A DNA stretch of 64,000 nucleotides from Amorphochlora amoebiformis (GCA_054601695.1 BAAHQB010000015.1:248001-312000), one strand, 5' to 3'; counted from the first letter of the stretch, positions 1 to 29,720 are shown. The notes: a model not told the origin generated them from the sequence alone. Translations and numbers: made by a program.

Positions 1-2
1 AC

Positions 3-36
<34 letters not shown>

Positions 37-128
37 TATATATGATACATATGTGCACATATATATACATACATATGCAGTAGCAAATGTATATATATAT
101 ATTATATAAATATAAGTATATGCAATAG

Positions 129-13432
<13,304 letters not shown>

Positions 13433-14260
13433 CACTGACCTGGTTGGCTATAAGAATCCAGTTCCGTGACACAGGGTGAAGTCACTTTCTGAGATGGGGT
13501 CGACAACTTTGACTACTAGCTCTATGGCGCGGTGGTGTGTGTGTTTTCTTTTTCAAGGTTCATCATGATCTAGATGACATATCACATTCGAGGCACTTAC
13601 TATATGTTTTAGCGGGTGCTTAGGTAATAGGTACCTATTTTTAGTTTATGGATCCACTATCAGTATATACAGTTACGTTCAGGCTACGCTTTAGACCTAA
13701 TTATAACTAGTATAAATATGTATATTGTCAAGTATTTAGTATAACTATTAAATCGTACTACGGTATAGAAGTTAGATCGATGTCGGAATATAGCTAATTA
13801 CGCCAAAAAAAAATCATAATGGACTAAAGCTATTACCACATCTAGTACATATATTCTAGATATGTGAGTAAGCTTCATTTATGTTCATCTTCTAGCTACT
13901 GAGATCTTAAGTGAATATTTCAACTCAAGGTATACTAGTATAATCAATACTAGTACTAGAGTAAACAAAAAACTAACAAACACACGTAAAAAAACTAACA
14001 AACACACGATATACGGCTGTACACACGCAATGATCAAATCGGAACCTCTATAACTGAGTGTTAAATGTTAGCGAACACATAGCTAGACGTACAACGACGA
14101 TCGATTATTAGCTCGAGAGCTAGGCTTCAACTCATATATGCATCCATATATTTGAATATGCCATCATGGGCACTTGAACGTCCTCTCCTTCCCTCTCTCT
14201 CTCTCTAGAATCTAAATAATATCCAGAATATACCTATCAATACCTCACATATTCCCTCTT
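13433..14260. other. 3' UTR/intergenic between convergent genes
   Basis: Non-repetitive AT-rich sequence follows the stop at 13432 and runs to the end of the minus-strand methyltransferase. I see no exon, tRNA or structured RNA; only a short CT tract near 14190. Confidence 0.6.
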
Positions 14261-15214
14261 TCAAACTCGCTTGAGATTGCGATACGCAATCACAGCAGTA
14301 AACGGGTCAGGAACGCCACCGTAGCGGATCGCTCGAGCTGTCTGAGTGCCAACCCCGCCGAAAGACAGAAACTCGGGAGGATCTCCAGGAAGACCCACCG
14401 ACGTGATAACTTCGGGGCGGGTGAAACCTGATAAGTGTGGAATGGTTAGGATTAGGGTTAGGGTTAGGGTTAGGGTTAGGGTTAGAGTTAGGGTTAGGAT
14501 AAGATTATTCAGCATGTCAGGATAGGTTAACGTTATGCCTTACTCTAATCCTAAGCCTAACCTTAACCCAAACCCTAACCCTAGCCTCAACTGTATGCCT
14601 AACCCTATCGTAGCTAACCTTCGCCGACGTAACTCAAACCATAACCCTACCCCAAACCGTTACCCTAACTCTAAGCCTGATAGCCCTTAACCCTAGGTTA
14701 GAGATAGGATTAGTTTTGCACTCTAAGAGTTAGGTTTTAAGGTTGGGATAATGTTGCCTAATTTAAGGTTCTGCCGGATTAGGTTTTAGGTCTTAGAAAC
14801 GGATAGGAGTAGGTTCAATTGGCGTTGAAAAGAAAAATTCGAGAAGGATTCGAGAAAGATTCGAGGAGGATTCGAGAAGGATTCGAGAATGATCGAGAAA
14901 GATTTCGAGAAGGTTTTGAGATGTACCTTGGATGTTCGTGAAGTACGAAGACACGAGGTCAGCACGACTACGATCTGTTCCGTCGCGCCATGCCTACCAA
15001 ATGTTGATTATAGTATGTGTGTGTTGCAAATATAAATTCAGTTTATTATACACACATATGTATATATATATAGACACACACACATATATACATATATATA
15101 TATATATATATTATATTCATATATATGTAATATGTATTTATACAGTGTGTATAACATGCAATACATATATTATGTACGCTACATATGATATATTTACACA
15201 TATACATATACATA

Positions 15215-15264
<50 letters not shown>

Positions 15265-15289
15265 TAATATATATATATATATATATATA

Positions 15290-15369
<80 letters not shown>

Positions 15370-15381
15370 TGTGTATATATC

Positions 15382-15412
<31 letters not shown>

Positions 15413-15517
15413 TGTACATATTACCACACTAATGTTTACATGTATGTGCATATAGGTATGTATAAATACATATATATATATATATATATATTTTTTTTTT
15501 TTCTCTCTCTCTCTCTC

Positions 15518-15590
<73 letters not shown>

Positions 15591-15643
15591 TTTTCTTCTC
15601 TCTTTCTTTTTTTTTTTTTTTTTTTGATTGTCTCTGTCTTTTT

Positions 15644-15692
<49 letters not shown>

Positions 15693-15749
15693 TATACATA
15701 ATACCACACTAATGTTTACATGTATGTGCATATAGGTATGTATAAATAC

Positions 15750-15782
<33 letters not shown>

Positions 15783-17058
15783 CATATATATAATAAATAC
15801 ATATATATATATATATACATAATAAATGTATAGATTTTAGAACGTGATCACACAAATGTTCACCTGGATTGTTCAGACAATGCGTATTTAGACGGCATTA
15901 CATATTCTTACAAATCGAAAGCCCCATGTACATACTCTCACGGCCAGTGCAAATCTTCCCATAAACTACAAACTTCTATGTACATTTATACATGACCTAT
16001 ACGCAAGCTCTCACAGTTGTAACATCCATGTACGGTTTGGGTTTCACGGACAAGCGGACAAAACAAGGGAGTTTGAAGACCTGAATAGCCTTTGAGTAGA
16101 ACATACGATTGGAAAACGATATGACCACAACACCTCCAGGCTTGAGAACCCGGAAAATCTCTTGAAATAATTCCTCAGGGCGGGCCATGTATTGTATCGA
16201 TACGCACATGACCACTGCATCGACGGACCTACAGGGTTATATGAGTAGTTTTACTGACTGTCCGCGAGTGATGTATGGGAGCTTGGTTGTTACCGATCTG
16301 GCATGTCGATTGTAGGGTTTTCATTCTGATCGCGGACGTACCAACGAGTCAGCCTGTCGAGATATAAAATATCAATAGAGCTCGAATTGATTGGCGTGCG
16401 GTTCGAATTGAGATATATCTTCAGGAACCTGGGGTTAGCCTCCAACTCTTTCTCGTTCATCCCTTGACCTGTGACAGACGCGTAAGGCACGTCTAACGGG
16501 AGGTGCGAATCGAAAGCTGAGATTTCACATGCAACGTCAGAAATGTCGATATCTGGAAAAGGTTTTCGGCACCCGTGCAGAGGTCAAGGACATGAGAGTT
16601 CGGAGGTATGACACGCCGGTATAGAGCTGTAAGCTGATCGAGGAAGCTTTCATCCTGTGTTGGCTACATAAATATCGAATTTCTGAAATATTCGCAAATA
16701 AGAGAAGTTGTACCACGTGCTGGACCATTCGCGGGAGCGAGTAGAAGTACTTATCTTCATCACGGTCGAGCTTCTTGCGCTCTTGAGCTGTCAGAAGGCT
16801 TTGAACCTGCAAGTCTCCTGCGGCTCGGACCGGAGGGCAAATCCTCCTGGTCGGGCGGTATTTGCTTCGACCCCATCGACCTCGTGGAGTTCTGCCCCCT
16901 AAACCCCCCCCAAGTGGGAGTATTGCAGAGCTGCAAGTTAAAAGACAGCAAATAATGACGATTCTCAGGCGACTTGCGTGCACAATATTCGACGAAAGGC
17001 TCAGAATGGAGCGCCATAAGCTCTGAAACTCTCGTTGAGCAACAGCCACAACCGCCAT
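14261..17058 (-). CDS. SAM-dependent methyltransferase (Methyltransf_11 type)
   Basis: Exons, in transcript order: 17058-16714, 16663-16573, 16516-16429, 16353-16294, 16228-16081, 14993-14927, 14427-14261 (stop TGA). All introns are GT-AG and phases agree; 321 residues. After an N-terminal extension the core reads [13 protein letters not shown], then motif I (NSHVLDLCT), [35 protein letters not shown], then [14 protein letters not shown] and [19 protein letters not shown], ending [14 protein letters not shown] and [11 protein letters not shown]. This order matches a methyltransferase family common in cyanobacteria and photosynthetic eukaryotes. The substrate is unknown. Residues 30-45 are hydrophobic and 56-72 Arg-rich, suggesting organelle or secretory targeting. 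A TTTTAACTTGCAG acceptor near 16940 may mark one more intron in exon 1. The two 3' introns contain CCCTAA-type and (TA)n DNA. Confidence 0.92.
14441..14720. repeat. Intronic telomere-type repeat (methyltransferase last intron)
   Basis: TTAGGG units on the plus strand (14450-14500), a partial dispersed element (14497-14516), then degenerate CCCTAA variants. On the coding strand the array lies just upstream of the acceptor before the final exon. Confidence 0.85.
14824..14926. repeat. GATTCGAGAA minisatellite at intron 5' end
   Basis: Tandem GATTCGAGAAGGATTCGAG-like units sit just downstream, on the coding strand, of exon 14993-14927. A related TTCGAGAAAA repeat occurs at 38875-38940, in the intron after a La-gene exon. 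Confidence 0.8.
15423..15762. repeat. About 60-bp direct repeats flanking a CT/poly-T tract
   Basis: ACCACACTAATGTTTACATG and the following 40 bases occur at 15423 and again at 15702. Between them are (CT)n and T runs (15492-15650) plus (TA)n. Everything is inside the long methyltransferase intron. Confidence 0.85.
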
Positions 17059-17211
17059 TTAGGAGGCACGTGTATTCCGTTCTTCACATATCTCATCCAT
17101 ATCAATGGATATGTAGGATATATGTTTTGGATATTTATTATATCTTGAATCTAATATATGTAGATATTTATTTTCACAAATATTTGTCAGAAGAACATAA
17201 ATATTTCGCGC
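17059..17211. promoter_or_regulatory. Shared upstream region of divergent gene pair
   Basis: Only 153 bp separate the methyltransferase ATG (minus) and the snurportin ATG (plus), so both promoters and 5' UTRs must share it. The sequence is AT-rich without a clear core motif. Function is inferred from gene arrangement only. Confidence 0.5.
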
Positions 17212-18102
17212 ATGGATGCCCGTGCAGAGGGGCCGAAGGGCCGTCGTCGGGCTGATTCTCTGGGCTGGGATCACGTTTCTGGGGTCATCCATCCGCTGAT
17301 TCGATATAAGTCATAGGTTCTTTCGTCTCCGTTGTTTTGTGATGGGTTTTGTACGATGTTCAGCCCGTCGAGTCAAATTTCGCGATCTGCGCTCCTCCTT
17401 TCCGACGTTGAGGGAAATCAGTCCGGGGAAGAAGGAGGACAGATTGGACCGGTGAGACCCTTCAAAATATAATTTCCCCATGATCCATAGATGTGCCACA
17501 AATAAGTCTATGTCCTGTTGCAACCAATTTATGTGTATGACAGCCAAGTACAACCTGACAACATTCTTTCAATTGTCTGCCATTCAGATTCGAGCCTACC
17601 AGCGTAAGCGACGCCTCAAATTCCTGGAAGATCAGCCGTCTAAGGCCCTCCTAACCCTCTCATTGCTCCCCTATCCCCCATGGACTGCCTCTCAAAACCT
17701 TAAATGTATGATCGGGCTTGTTGCATACTGAATCCTTCCCAAACAGGCCTCACGACTGCACGACCACGCGATCCGGCTCGCACCTCAGCCTCCAGAATCG
17801 AACACACAGTCTCAGTCGCAGTTGGAGATAGAGATGGGCTCACAGGCCTCGGACGCCGCGTCGCTCAACACGCCGACGCCTCCGGACGACAAAGCGCAGA
17901 CCTTGAGGCGATCTTCTTCGGGGATCAACGGGATCGTGCGCCGAGTTGGGGGAGGAATTCGGGCTAAGTGGCGGTCGATACGGGCTGAACAAGAACTCAT
18001 GATCGTAATATGAAATGAGCTAGTGTTGTGTGTAACCGTTTGCTTTCCTCGCGTGTGTTGGTTTGTTGGTGGCGTAATTGCGGATAGGTTTACGTATACG
18101 TG

Positions 18103-18158
<56 letters not shown>

Positions 18159-18166
18159 ATACGTAA

Positions 18167-18213
<47 letters not shown>

Positions 18214-18237
18214 TTATATATATATATATATATTATG

Positions 18238-18274
<37 letters not shown>

Positions 18275-18494
18275 GCGATGCACTTAAATTCCATATATAT
18301 AACACAAGTGTATTATATAGAAATATGATCCTTAAATAAATTTTTTTAAAGGTATAAGCATCTTTTGGTGATATATGTTTGTCTCAGCCGGAATGGCTAG
18401 TCGATGCACCGCCAAATCTCTCCCAAGAATGGTATGTAACTGCTCGCCCAGAGGTAAACATACGTTATAATATATACACTTATATCTATCTATC

Positions 18495-18540
<46 letters not shown>

Positions 18541-18541
18541 T

Positions 18542-18572
<31 letters not shown>

Positions 18573-18824
18573 ATATATATATATATAGGGAGTGCGGTGT
18601 TTAGTGTTATCAGGCGGAGGGCAGACTTTAGCTTTTACAGAGGTTCTTCCCATATATCGAACATTTCATATGTACTTAAATATGTGTATGTATGTATGTG
18701 TATATGTATATGTGTATGTGTATATATATGTTATATTATATATTTATATATACGAGGTTCTTCCCATATATATCTAACATTTGCACGTCTAGATTACTTA
18801 TACTTAAAATATGTATTTTATGTT

Positions 18825-18869
<45 letters not shown>

Positions 18870-18941
18870 ATATATATATACGAGGTTCTTCCCATATATC
18901 TAACATTTGCAAATCTAGATGAATTTATACTTAAAATATTC

Positions 18942-18980
<39 letters not shown>

Positions 18981-19081
18981 TATTATATATATATTATATA
19001 TTTATATATATACGAAATTCTCCCCATATATCTAACATTGCACGTCTAGATTACTTATACTTAAAATATATATTTTACATT

Positions 19082-19124
<43 letters not shown>

Positions 19125-19194
19125 AATATATGTATATCTTAGAGGTTCTTCCCATATATCTAACATTTGCACACTATATGAATTCATAATTAAA

Positions 19195-19257
<63 letters not shown>

Positions 19258-19351
19258 ATATATATATATATATATGTATATGTATATCTCAGAGGTTTTT
19301 CCCGTATATCTAACATTTCACATCTAGATGAATTTATACTCGTAGATATTT

Positions 19352-19399
<48 letters not shown>

Positions 19400-19460
19400 G
19401 TATATTTCTCAGAGGTTGTTCCCATATATCTAATATTTTCATATCTAGATGACTTTTGTG

Positions 19461-19519
<59 letters not shown>

Positions 19520-19526
19520 ATTATGC

Positions 19527-19594
<68 letters not shown>

Positions 19595-19602
19595 TATGCA
19601 TT

Positions 19603-19657
<55 letters not shown>

Positions 19658-19663
19658 ATACGC

Positions 19664-19721
<58 letters not shown>

Positions 19722-19789
19722 GTATATATATCTGAGGTTCTTCCATTTCAAATTTAGATTTTACATATGCACATATATGTACATATATA

Positions 19790-19840
<51 letters not shown>

Positions 19841-20092
19841 TACCAATAATATATATATATATATACATAGGTATATGTACGTATGTGTGTTTGTGTATGT
19901 ACGTATGCATGAGTGTATGTATATATGCGTAAATACATATATAATGTATATATAATATACATATTCGAATATGTTTATATACCCATGTACATATATAAAT
20001 ATATATATATATATATGTATATATATAGCATAATAAGGAGGTCGTAAGCTTTCAATCTTCTCTTCCTGGAGGCAGGGCTAACAATCCGCTGG

Positions 20093-20142
<50 letters not shown>

Positions 20143-20195
20143 AAATATACCCTCTTCCTGGAGGCAGGGCTAACCATCAGCTGGTCATATACATG

Positions 20196-20247
<52 letters not shown>

Positions 20248-20408
20248 CCTCATACAGATATATATATATATACACATATATATATATATATATGTATGTA
20301 TATATATATATATGTATTTATATATATTATATATACTTATATATATATATATATATATATGTATGTAATATATGCATATGTACTTATGTACATATATATG
20401 TATGTATG

Positions 20409-20441
<33 letters not shown>

Positions 20442-20499
20442 GCATATTATATAACAGATGGAAAGTAATCATGGGTATATAGATATATATATGAATATA

Positions 20500-20562
<63 letters not shown>

Positions 20563-20744
20563 ACATAAACAATATATATATATATACATATATAATAAAT
20601 ATATATGTATTTACATATATAATAAATACATATGTATTTACATTTATACATATGTACATATGTGTGTACATATATACAGATATATACAGGTATATTATAT
20701 AACAGGAGGAAAGTGATCGTGGGAATACATATATAAATATATAT

Positions 20745-20815
<71 letters not shown>

Positions 20816-20869
20816 GGTACATTATATAACAGGAGGAAAGTAATCATGGGTATATATATATATATATAC

Positions 20870-20911
<42 letters not shown>

Positions 20912-21041
20912 GTGTGTATACATGTCTGTATTTATATATATAATAAGTATATATGTATTTACATATATGCATATGTAGTATATATATATATATATACATA
21001 TATGCAGGTGTATTATATAACAGGAGGAAAGTAATCATGGG

Positions 21042-21090
<49 letters not shown>

Positions 21091-21223
21091 ATGCATGTAT
21101 GTATTTACATATACATATGTACAAATGTAATATATATATATGTATATATGGGTATATTATATAACAGGAGGAAAGTAATCATGGGTCAAGCGTGTGTGAT
21201 TGTGTTCGCTACGTTGATCAAGG

Positions 21224-21270
<47 letters not shown>

Positions 21271-21276
21271 ATGTTA

Positions 21277-21327
<51 letters not shown>

Positions 21328-21465
21328 ATATATATAATCATTGTTATTATTGTTACTACTATTATTATCATTAGTGTTATTTTCATATATATATATATAT
21401 ATATGTATATTACATATATCATATATATATATATATATATATCATACATATATATATATATATTA

Positions 21466-21545
<80 letters not shown>

Positions 21546-21566
21546 TACATATATATATATACATAC

Positions 21567-21611
<45 letters not shown>

Positions 21612-21842
21612 ATGTGATTGTGTTCGTTACATCAGCTGAGGTATACCATATGAATATATAATATGTACATATGTATATATTATATATATATATGTATAAT
21701 ATATATATATATATATGTATGTATATATGTACATGTACATATATACAAATATATGTAATATACATATGCACACAAAAACACACATATATATATATATATA
21801 TATAATATGTATATATACAAATATCAATATATACGTACACAC

Positions 21843-21896
<54 letters not shown>

Positions 21897-22182
21897 TATA
21901 TGTGTGTGTATATATATTTGTATATCTTTATATAGATGTATCTGGCGTATGCATGTAAAATGCATATACTTACACCTAACGAATACATATATAATATATA
22001 TATATATATATATATGTTATATATATATATATATATTATATATACAGGTGGCAACACTATCCTATACGTCATCGATGTTATGGTATAACTTCAACAATTA
22101 TATATTATACCTATATATATATATATAGATATATATATATATATATATATATCGTTTAATATCTAATATACACATAAAATAC

Positions 22183-22234
<52 letters not shown>

Positions 22235-22600
22235 GTATGTATATACATATATAAATACATATATATATATATATATAAACATCTAGCCATCCATACCCAC
22301 TTTAAACACATCAAAACACACACACTTCGTATCTAAAAAAAACAATATTATCGAACATACATAACGCTCATGGTATAGGCCTGGTGCGGCTATCAGCTCT
22401 ACAACACCGAATTCGAATTCCGCCGCTTCTGGATTTCTCAGAAAATTCTACCAGACGGAGCCCCGGAGGCTCCGGAGATGACACGTGGCGAAGTGCCTGT
22501 TCGCATGCTGTGTTGGGGAAAGGTAGTGATATTTTTTTGAGTGTGTGCGTGGTGAAAGTGTGTGTGTGTATATGTGTATATATAAAAATATGGATGTGTA

Positions 22601-22640
<40 letters not shown>

Positions 22641-22820
22641 TTATACATATACATACATATATATGTATATATATATATAGTGTATATTATAACGAAATAA
22701 GTGGAATCTGGGAGAGTCTGAAAATAAAGCATGAAATGTCGATGTATGTATGTATGTATGATATCTGTATTATATGTATATATATATATATGTGTGTGTG
22801 TGTTTGTGTGTGTGTGTGTT

Positions 22821-22874
<54 letters not shown>

Positions 22875-22980
22875 TGTACAGATATATATATATATATATA
22901 TGTACGTAAATATATCTATATATACATATGTATATAAACAACCCATATAACCAAGAGCATTTATAAATATTGATACATCC

Positions 22981-23036
<56 letters not shown>

Positions 23037-23049
23037 TAAATATGTATAC

Positions 23050-23082
<33 letters not shown>

Positions 23083-23201
23083 GGCTTCGGCCTCAGAGAT
23101 TTGGGTAAGGTATTCTACGGCTATGCGCTATGAGAAGGATGGACTACTCTTTGCACATAGCAAGGTATATATATGAATATATGTATATATAAATATATAT
23201 G

Positions 23202-23258
<57 letters not shown>

Positions 23259-23365
23259 GTATATCTATGAGAAGGATGGACTACTCTTGCACATAGCAAG
23301 GTATATATATGTATTATGTCCAAGGTATATTTATGTATATATGTATATATATAGATATACACATA

Positions 23366-23407
<42 letters not shown>

Positions 23408-23456
23408 TTAACTATATATATATATATAACTATATATATATAACTATATATATATA

Positions 23457-23497
<41 letters not shown>

Positions 23498-23591
23498 AAG
23501 ATGGAGTACTCTTTGCACATAGCAAGATATATATATGTATATATGTAGATATATATATATATACATACACATATAACAAAAAAATTATATA

Positions 23592-23632
<41 letters not shown>

Positions 23633-23716
23633 GTATGTATATCTATGAGAAGGATGGACTACTCTTTGCACATAGCAAGGTATACATATATGTATATATA
23701 TATATGTATATATGTT

Positions 23717-23748
<32 letters not shown>

Positions 23749-23762
23749 CATATATGTACATA

Positions 23763-23799
<37 letters not shown>

Positions 23800-23847
23800 A
23801 GGATGGAATACTCCTTGCACAAAGCAAGGTTCTTTTTATTCATATAT

Positions 23848-23942
<95 letters not shown>

Positions 23943-23949
23943 ACACATG

Positions 23950-23980
<31 letters not shown>

Positions 23981-24036
23981 ATGTGTAATTATATATGTAT
24001 GTATTTACATATGTATATATATATATATACATATAT

Positions 24037-24102
<66 letters not shown>

Positions 24103-24156
24103 CTATGAGAGGGATGGATTGCTCTTTGCACTAGCAAGGTGCTCTTTTTCATATAC

Positions 24157-24224
<68 letters not shown>

Positions 24225-24242
24225 ATATGTATATATATATGT

Positions 24243-24282
<40 letters not shown>

Positions 24283-24311
24283 ATATCTAATATATGTATA
24301 GTGAGCGTACT

Positions 24312-24375
<64 letters not shown>

Positions 24376-24515
24376 TATAATATTTATATATTCATATAAT
24401 ATATATATATATATATCTAGTAACGAGTATATATATATATATATATACCTTAGTGTGCGTACTTGCCGGGTCAGCCATCTCCCTTACTCTTGCGTTGGAA
24501 GGTACTTATATATGA

Positions 24516-24597
<82 letters not shown>

Positions 24598-24793
24598 ATA
24601 TTTACATATGTGTATATGTATACATATATATATATATAAATATATATGCGCGTTTACAACATGTTATATATATGTGTATATATATACACATGTATGTATG
24701 TATACATATATATATATATATATAATATGTATAATATATAATCTTAAAATATAGGATTCTCGTTGTAATATATCCTTTCAATACACCTCACGG

Positions 24794-24868
<75 letters not shown>

Positions 24869-24954
24869 ATGTATATTTATGTATGTACATACCTATATGG
24901 TGTTCTCGTATATGTATATATTCATACATATATATATATATATATGTATGTATC

Positions 24955-24988
<34 letters not shown>

Positions 24989-25041
24989 ACATAATCTAAA
25001 TATATACACAGGATACTCGTTGTTCAACGCTTAAGAACGCA

Positions 25042-25080
<39 letters not shown>

Positions 25081-25104
25081 CATGTATGAATGCATGCATA
25101 ATAC

Positions 25105-25140
<36 letters not shown>

Positions 25141-25930
25141 TCATATTATATATAATACACATACACTTCATACACATATATGATGTGCGTGGGTACGTGT
25201 ATATATACACATGTAATATATAAATATACTATAACCTTGTTATATACATAGTACATGTATATGTATATATTATACACATGTTATATATAAATATATACTA
25301 ATAACCTAGTTATATACATAGGATTCTCGCTGTTCAAGATATCCTATCGATACGCTTAAGAACGGAACCGCAATACCCACACAAAGAGCTCTACTCAAGT
25401 ATGTAAACATAGATATATAGATGTATATATATGTAGATATCTGGATATCTAAATGTAGATGTACATATATGTACATACCGCAATACCCACACAAAGAGCT
25501 CTACTCAAGTATGTAAACATGGATATATAGATATATATGTGTAGATATCTGGATATCTAAATGTAGATGTACATATATGTACATACCGCAATACCCACAC
25601 AAAGAGCTCTACTCAAGTATGTAAACATGGATATATAGATATATATGTGTGGATATCTGGATATCTAAATGTAGATGTACATATATGTACATACCGCAAT
25701 ACCCACACAAAGAGCTCTACTCAAGTATGTAAACATAGATATATGGATATATATGATATCTGGATATCTAAATGTAGATGTACATATATGTACATACCGC
25801 AATACCCACACAAAGAGCTCTACTCAAGTATGTAAACATGGATATATAGATGTATATGTGTAGATATCTGGATATCTAAATGTAGATGTACATACATGTA
25901 CATACCGCAATAACCCATGTATACATATAT

Positions 25931-25972
<42 letters not shown>

Positions 25973-25986
25973 AAGTTTTAACCCAT

Positions 25987-26032
<46 letters not shown>

Positions 26033-26996
26033 GTATATTTAATTTAACTCTCAATAACTCATCTTAGGGTATTGCAGGACGGAGTATCTCTAGGTTTCGA
26101 AACTATATATATATAAATATATATGTATATATATATATATATATATTTTATATATATATATATATATATGTATATATGCATAAATATATATTTATATAAC
26201 ATGTATGCAGATATGTTTATTACATATGTATAAATATATATATATATATATATCAATATATATATATATATATATATAGATATATAATTATATACATATA
26301 TGTATACATGTATGTATGTTTATGTACGTATATAAATACATACATATATATATATATATATATACTGTCTTTGTATGTATTTGTTATTTTGTACAAATGT
26401 ATACATATATATGTATATATATATATATATATTATATATATATATATATATAAAAGAACAAATACATACAAAGACAATAAAATTTAGATATATATATATA
26501 TATATATATACGTACATTAAATATAACATATATGTATATATTGCTCTATCCCTAACTCTCTCTTTCCCATATACATATATATATTCAAATATATATGTAT
26601 GTATATATACATTTAAGTATATATATATATATAGGTACCAGTGATATCCCACCTGTTGTGGTTGGGATACTCAAAGATAGACTCATTCATCAAGTAACAT
26701 ATATATAAATATATATATATATATACAATATATATATACATATATGTATATATACACATATATATATATATATTATATTTATGTTATATATAATTATATA
26801 TGTATATATATATATGTATATATAACCTTTCCTCTCTATTCCCTTCGACAACCGAATTGTATGTATATACATGGATATACATACATACATATATATATAT
26901 ATATATGTATGTATCAGTATATGTATACATATATATATACATATATATATATATAAAGTTATAAATATATATATATATATATAAATAGATATATGG

Positions 26997-27027
<31 letters not shown>

Positions 27028-27084
27028 TACATATATATTATATCTTTTCCTCTCTTTTCCCTCCGGCGAACCGAAATGCATACA

Positions 27085-27141
<57 letters not shown>

Positions 27142-27468
27142 CTTTTCCTCTCCATTCCCTCCAACTAACTAAATGCATACATACGCTGTTAGGATTAGGG
27201 TTCCGAGGGCATTGTTAGGGTTAGGGTAATTAGGGTTAGGATTAAGCTTAGGGCTAGGGTTAGGATCAGATTATTCAGCATGTCGTAATCCGAGGACCAT
27301 TGACTCCTCCACAGAGTGGGGCTAGGCTAGGGTTAGGGTTAGGGTTAGGGTTAGGGTTAGGGTTAGGGTTAGGGTTAGGGTTAGGGTTAGGGTTAGGGTT
27401 AGGGTTAGGGTTAGGGTTAGGTTATTAGGGTTATATTCGGGTTTGGATTGGAATATGTATGTATGTAC

Positions 27469-27508
<40 letters not shown>

Positions 27509-27723
27509 TAAGATATACATATGTATATATATATATATATATATTTATATATTTAGGGCTGAGGTTTGTAACGGCTAGGGCTTGGGCTAGGGTTAGGGCT
27601 AGGGCTAGGGTTTAGGATCAGATTATTCAGCATGTTCTAGTCCGTGGACCATTGACTCCTCCACATTGTGGGGCTATGGGTTTAGGGTTAGGGTTGGCTG
27701 ACCCTAAGATGTCTAGGTCTACA

Positions 27724-27763
<40 letters not shown>

Positions 27764-27816
27764 GTATATATATACATATATATGTATAATACGTATGTAT
27801 AAATACATATTAACAC

Positions 27817-27847
<31 letters not shown>

Positions 27848-27927
27848 TTATTTACGTACAAATGGATATCTATTTATAGCAAAATTTGTGTGTGTGTATA
27901 TTATGTGTAAGTATATATATTTATATA

Positions 27928-27973
<46 letters not shown>

Positions 27974-28146
27974 ACAAAATTAGAATTATTCGGGCCACCT
28001 TGTTCAAGCTGAGATTGGACCCAGAGGAGTTTGGGTATCTCGTATTTGATATCTGGATATCTATATATCTGAGGCTGTATTATGTGTAAATGTGTACATA
28101 TTTTGAAGAATAAGATGTAAATTCATGCATATATGTATGCGTGTTA

Positions 28147-28196
<50 letters not shown>

Positions 28197-28413
28197 CTAC
28201 GAATATATAAGATATTCACATGTAGTCTACAACATATAATAACTAAGCATATAATATCACACATACATATCTCTATATCATATTTATATATTATATATAT
28301 AGATATCTATGTATCATATTTATATTATATACATATAGATACATATATATATATAGGTAAATGATTGCAAGGAGAGCAATGTGGGTGGATTACGCAGAGT
28401 AACTTGGGGGGTA

Positions 28414-28470
<57 letters not shown>

Positions 28471-28552
28471 GTATATAGATATGTATATATATATATATAT
28501 ATATATGTATAAATATATATGTATATATGTATACGTATAATATACGCAACTG

Positions 28553-28598
<46 letters not shown>

Positions 28599-28647
28599 AC
28601 ATATGCATACATGTATACATACATGTACATTTATTTGTAATATTTAA

Positions 28648-28713
<66 letters not shown>

Positions 28714-28715
28714 AA

Positions 28716-28773
<58 letters not shown>

Positions 28774-28812
28774 GTGCCTATGTATATAACCTGTATTCAT
28801 CTACAAATATAC

Positions 28813-28847
<35 letters not shown>

Positions 28848-29071
28848 GATATGTACATATATGTATGTATATATATATACGTATATACATATTATACATA
28901 TGTATATACAAATATACATATACATATATATATATATATATATGCCTGTATATATATAAATATGAGTATGTACTACACTAAATACTAAAGGCATAATACA
29001 TATAAAAAAATCATTTATTCAATTTACATGTAGTATACGTATATACAATATACAATGTATACGCGTCATTA

Positions 29072-29120
<49 letters not shown>

Positions 29121-29195
29121 CTACATATATATATACATATATATATATATGTATATGTATATATAAAAATATATATATGTATATATGTGTGTACA

Positions 29196-29226
<31 letters not shown>

Positions 29227-29623
29227 TATGTATATAGGAAGATAGTTCAGTAGGGGCTGACCTAGAAGGCATGCGAATATTACCGGCATATAGGTATATA
29301 ATATATGTATACAAATATATAAATATGTATATATGTGTATATGTATATATTGTCATGTATATTGTTAAAACAATATATATGTATATACTATATATGTTTA
29401 TATATATTATACACATATACATATGCATATGTATATATCTATAGATGCGTAGATGCGCAAATGCATGTAAATATAATGAATGTGTATGCATGTATATACT
29501 TATATGTGTATATATTTAGTAAATATATATATATATACATGTGTGTATATATATACGTGTAATACACATACATAGTTATATACATGCATTAGAGTATATA
29601 TATATATGTATATGTACATCTAA

Positions 29624-29671
<48 letters not shown>

Positions 29672-29720
29672 GACAGCCGTTCACCTTCTCACGATTATTG
29701 TTCCAGTATCTATCAAGGTT

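Noticed and set aside
17342-18013. Independent 130-aa gene starting at 17342
   Set aside because: Frames were open, but the importin-beta-binding region and the ELMI|PEWLVD join show these exons are the snurportin N-terminus.
25399-25915. CRISPR-like direct repeats
   Set aside because: Units are contiguous copies of an exon tail plus intron with no unique spacers, in a eukaryotic intron.
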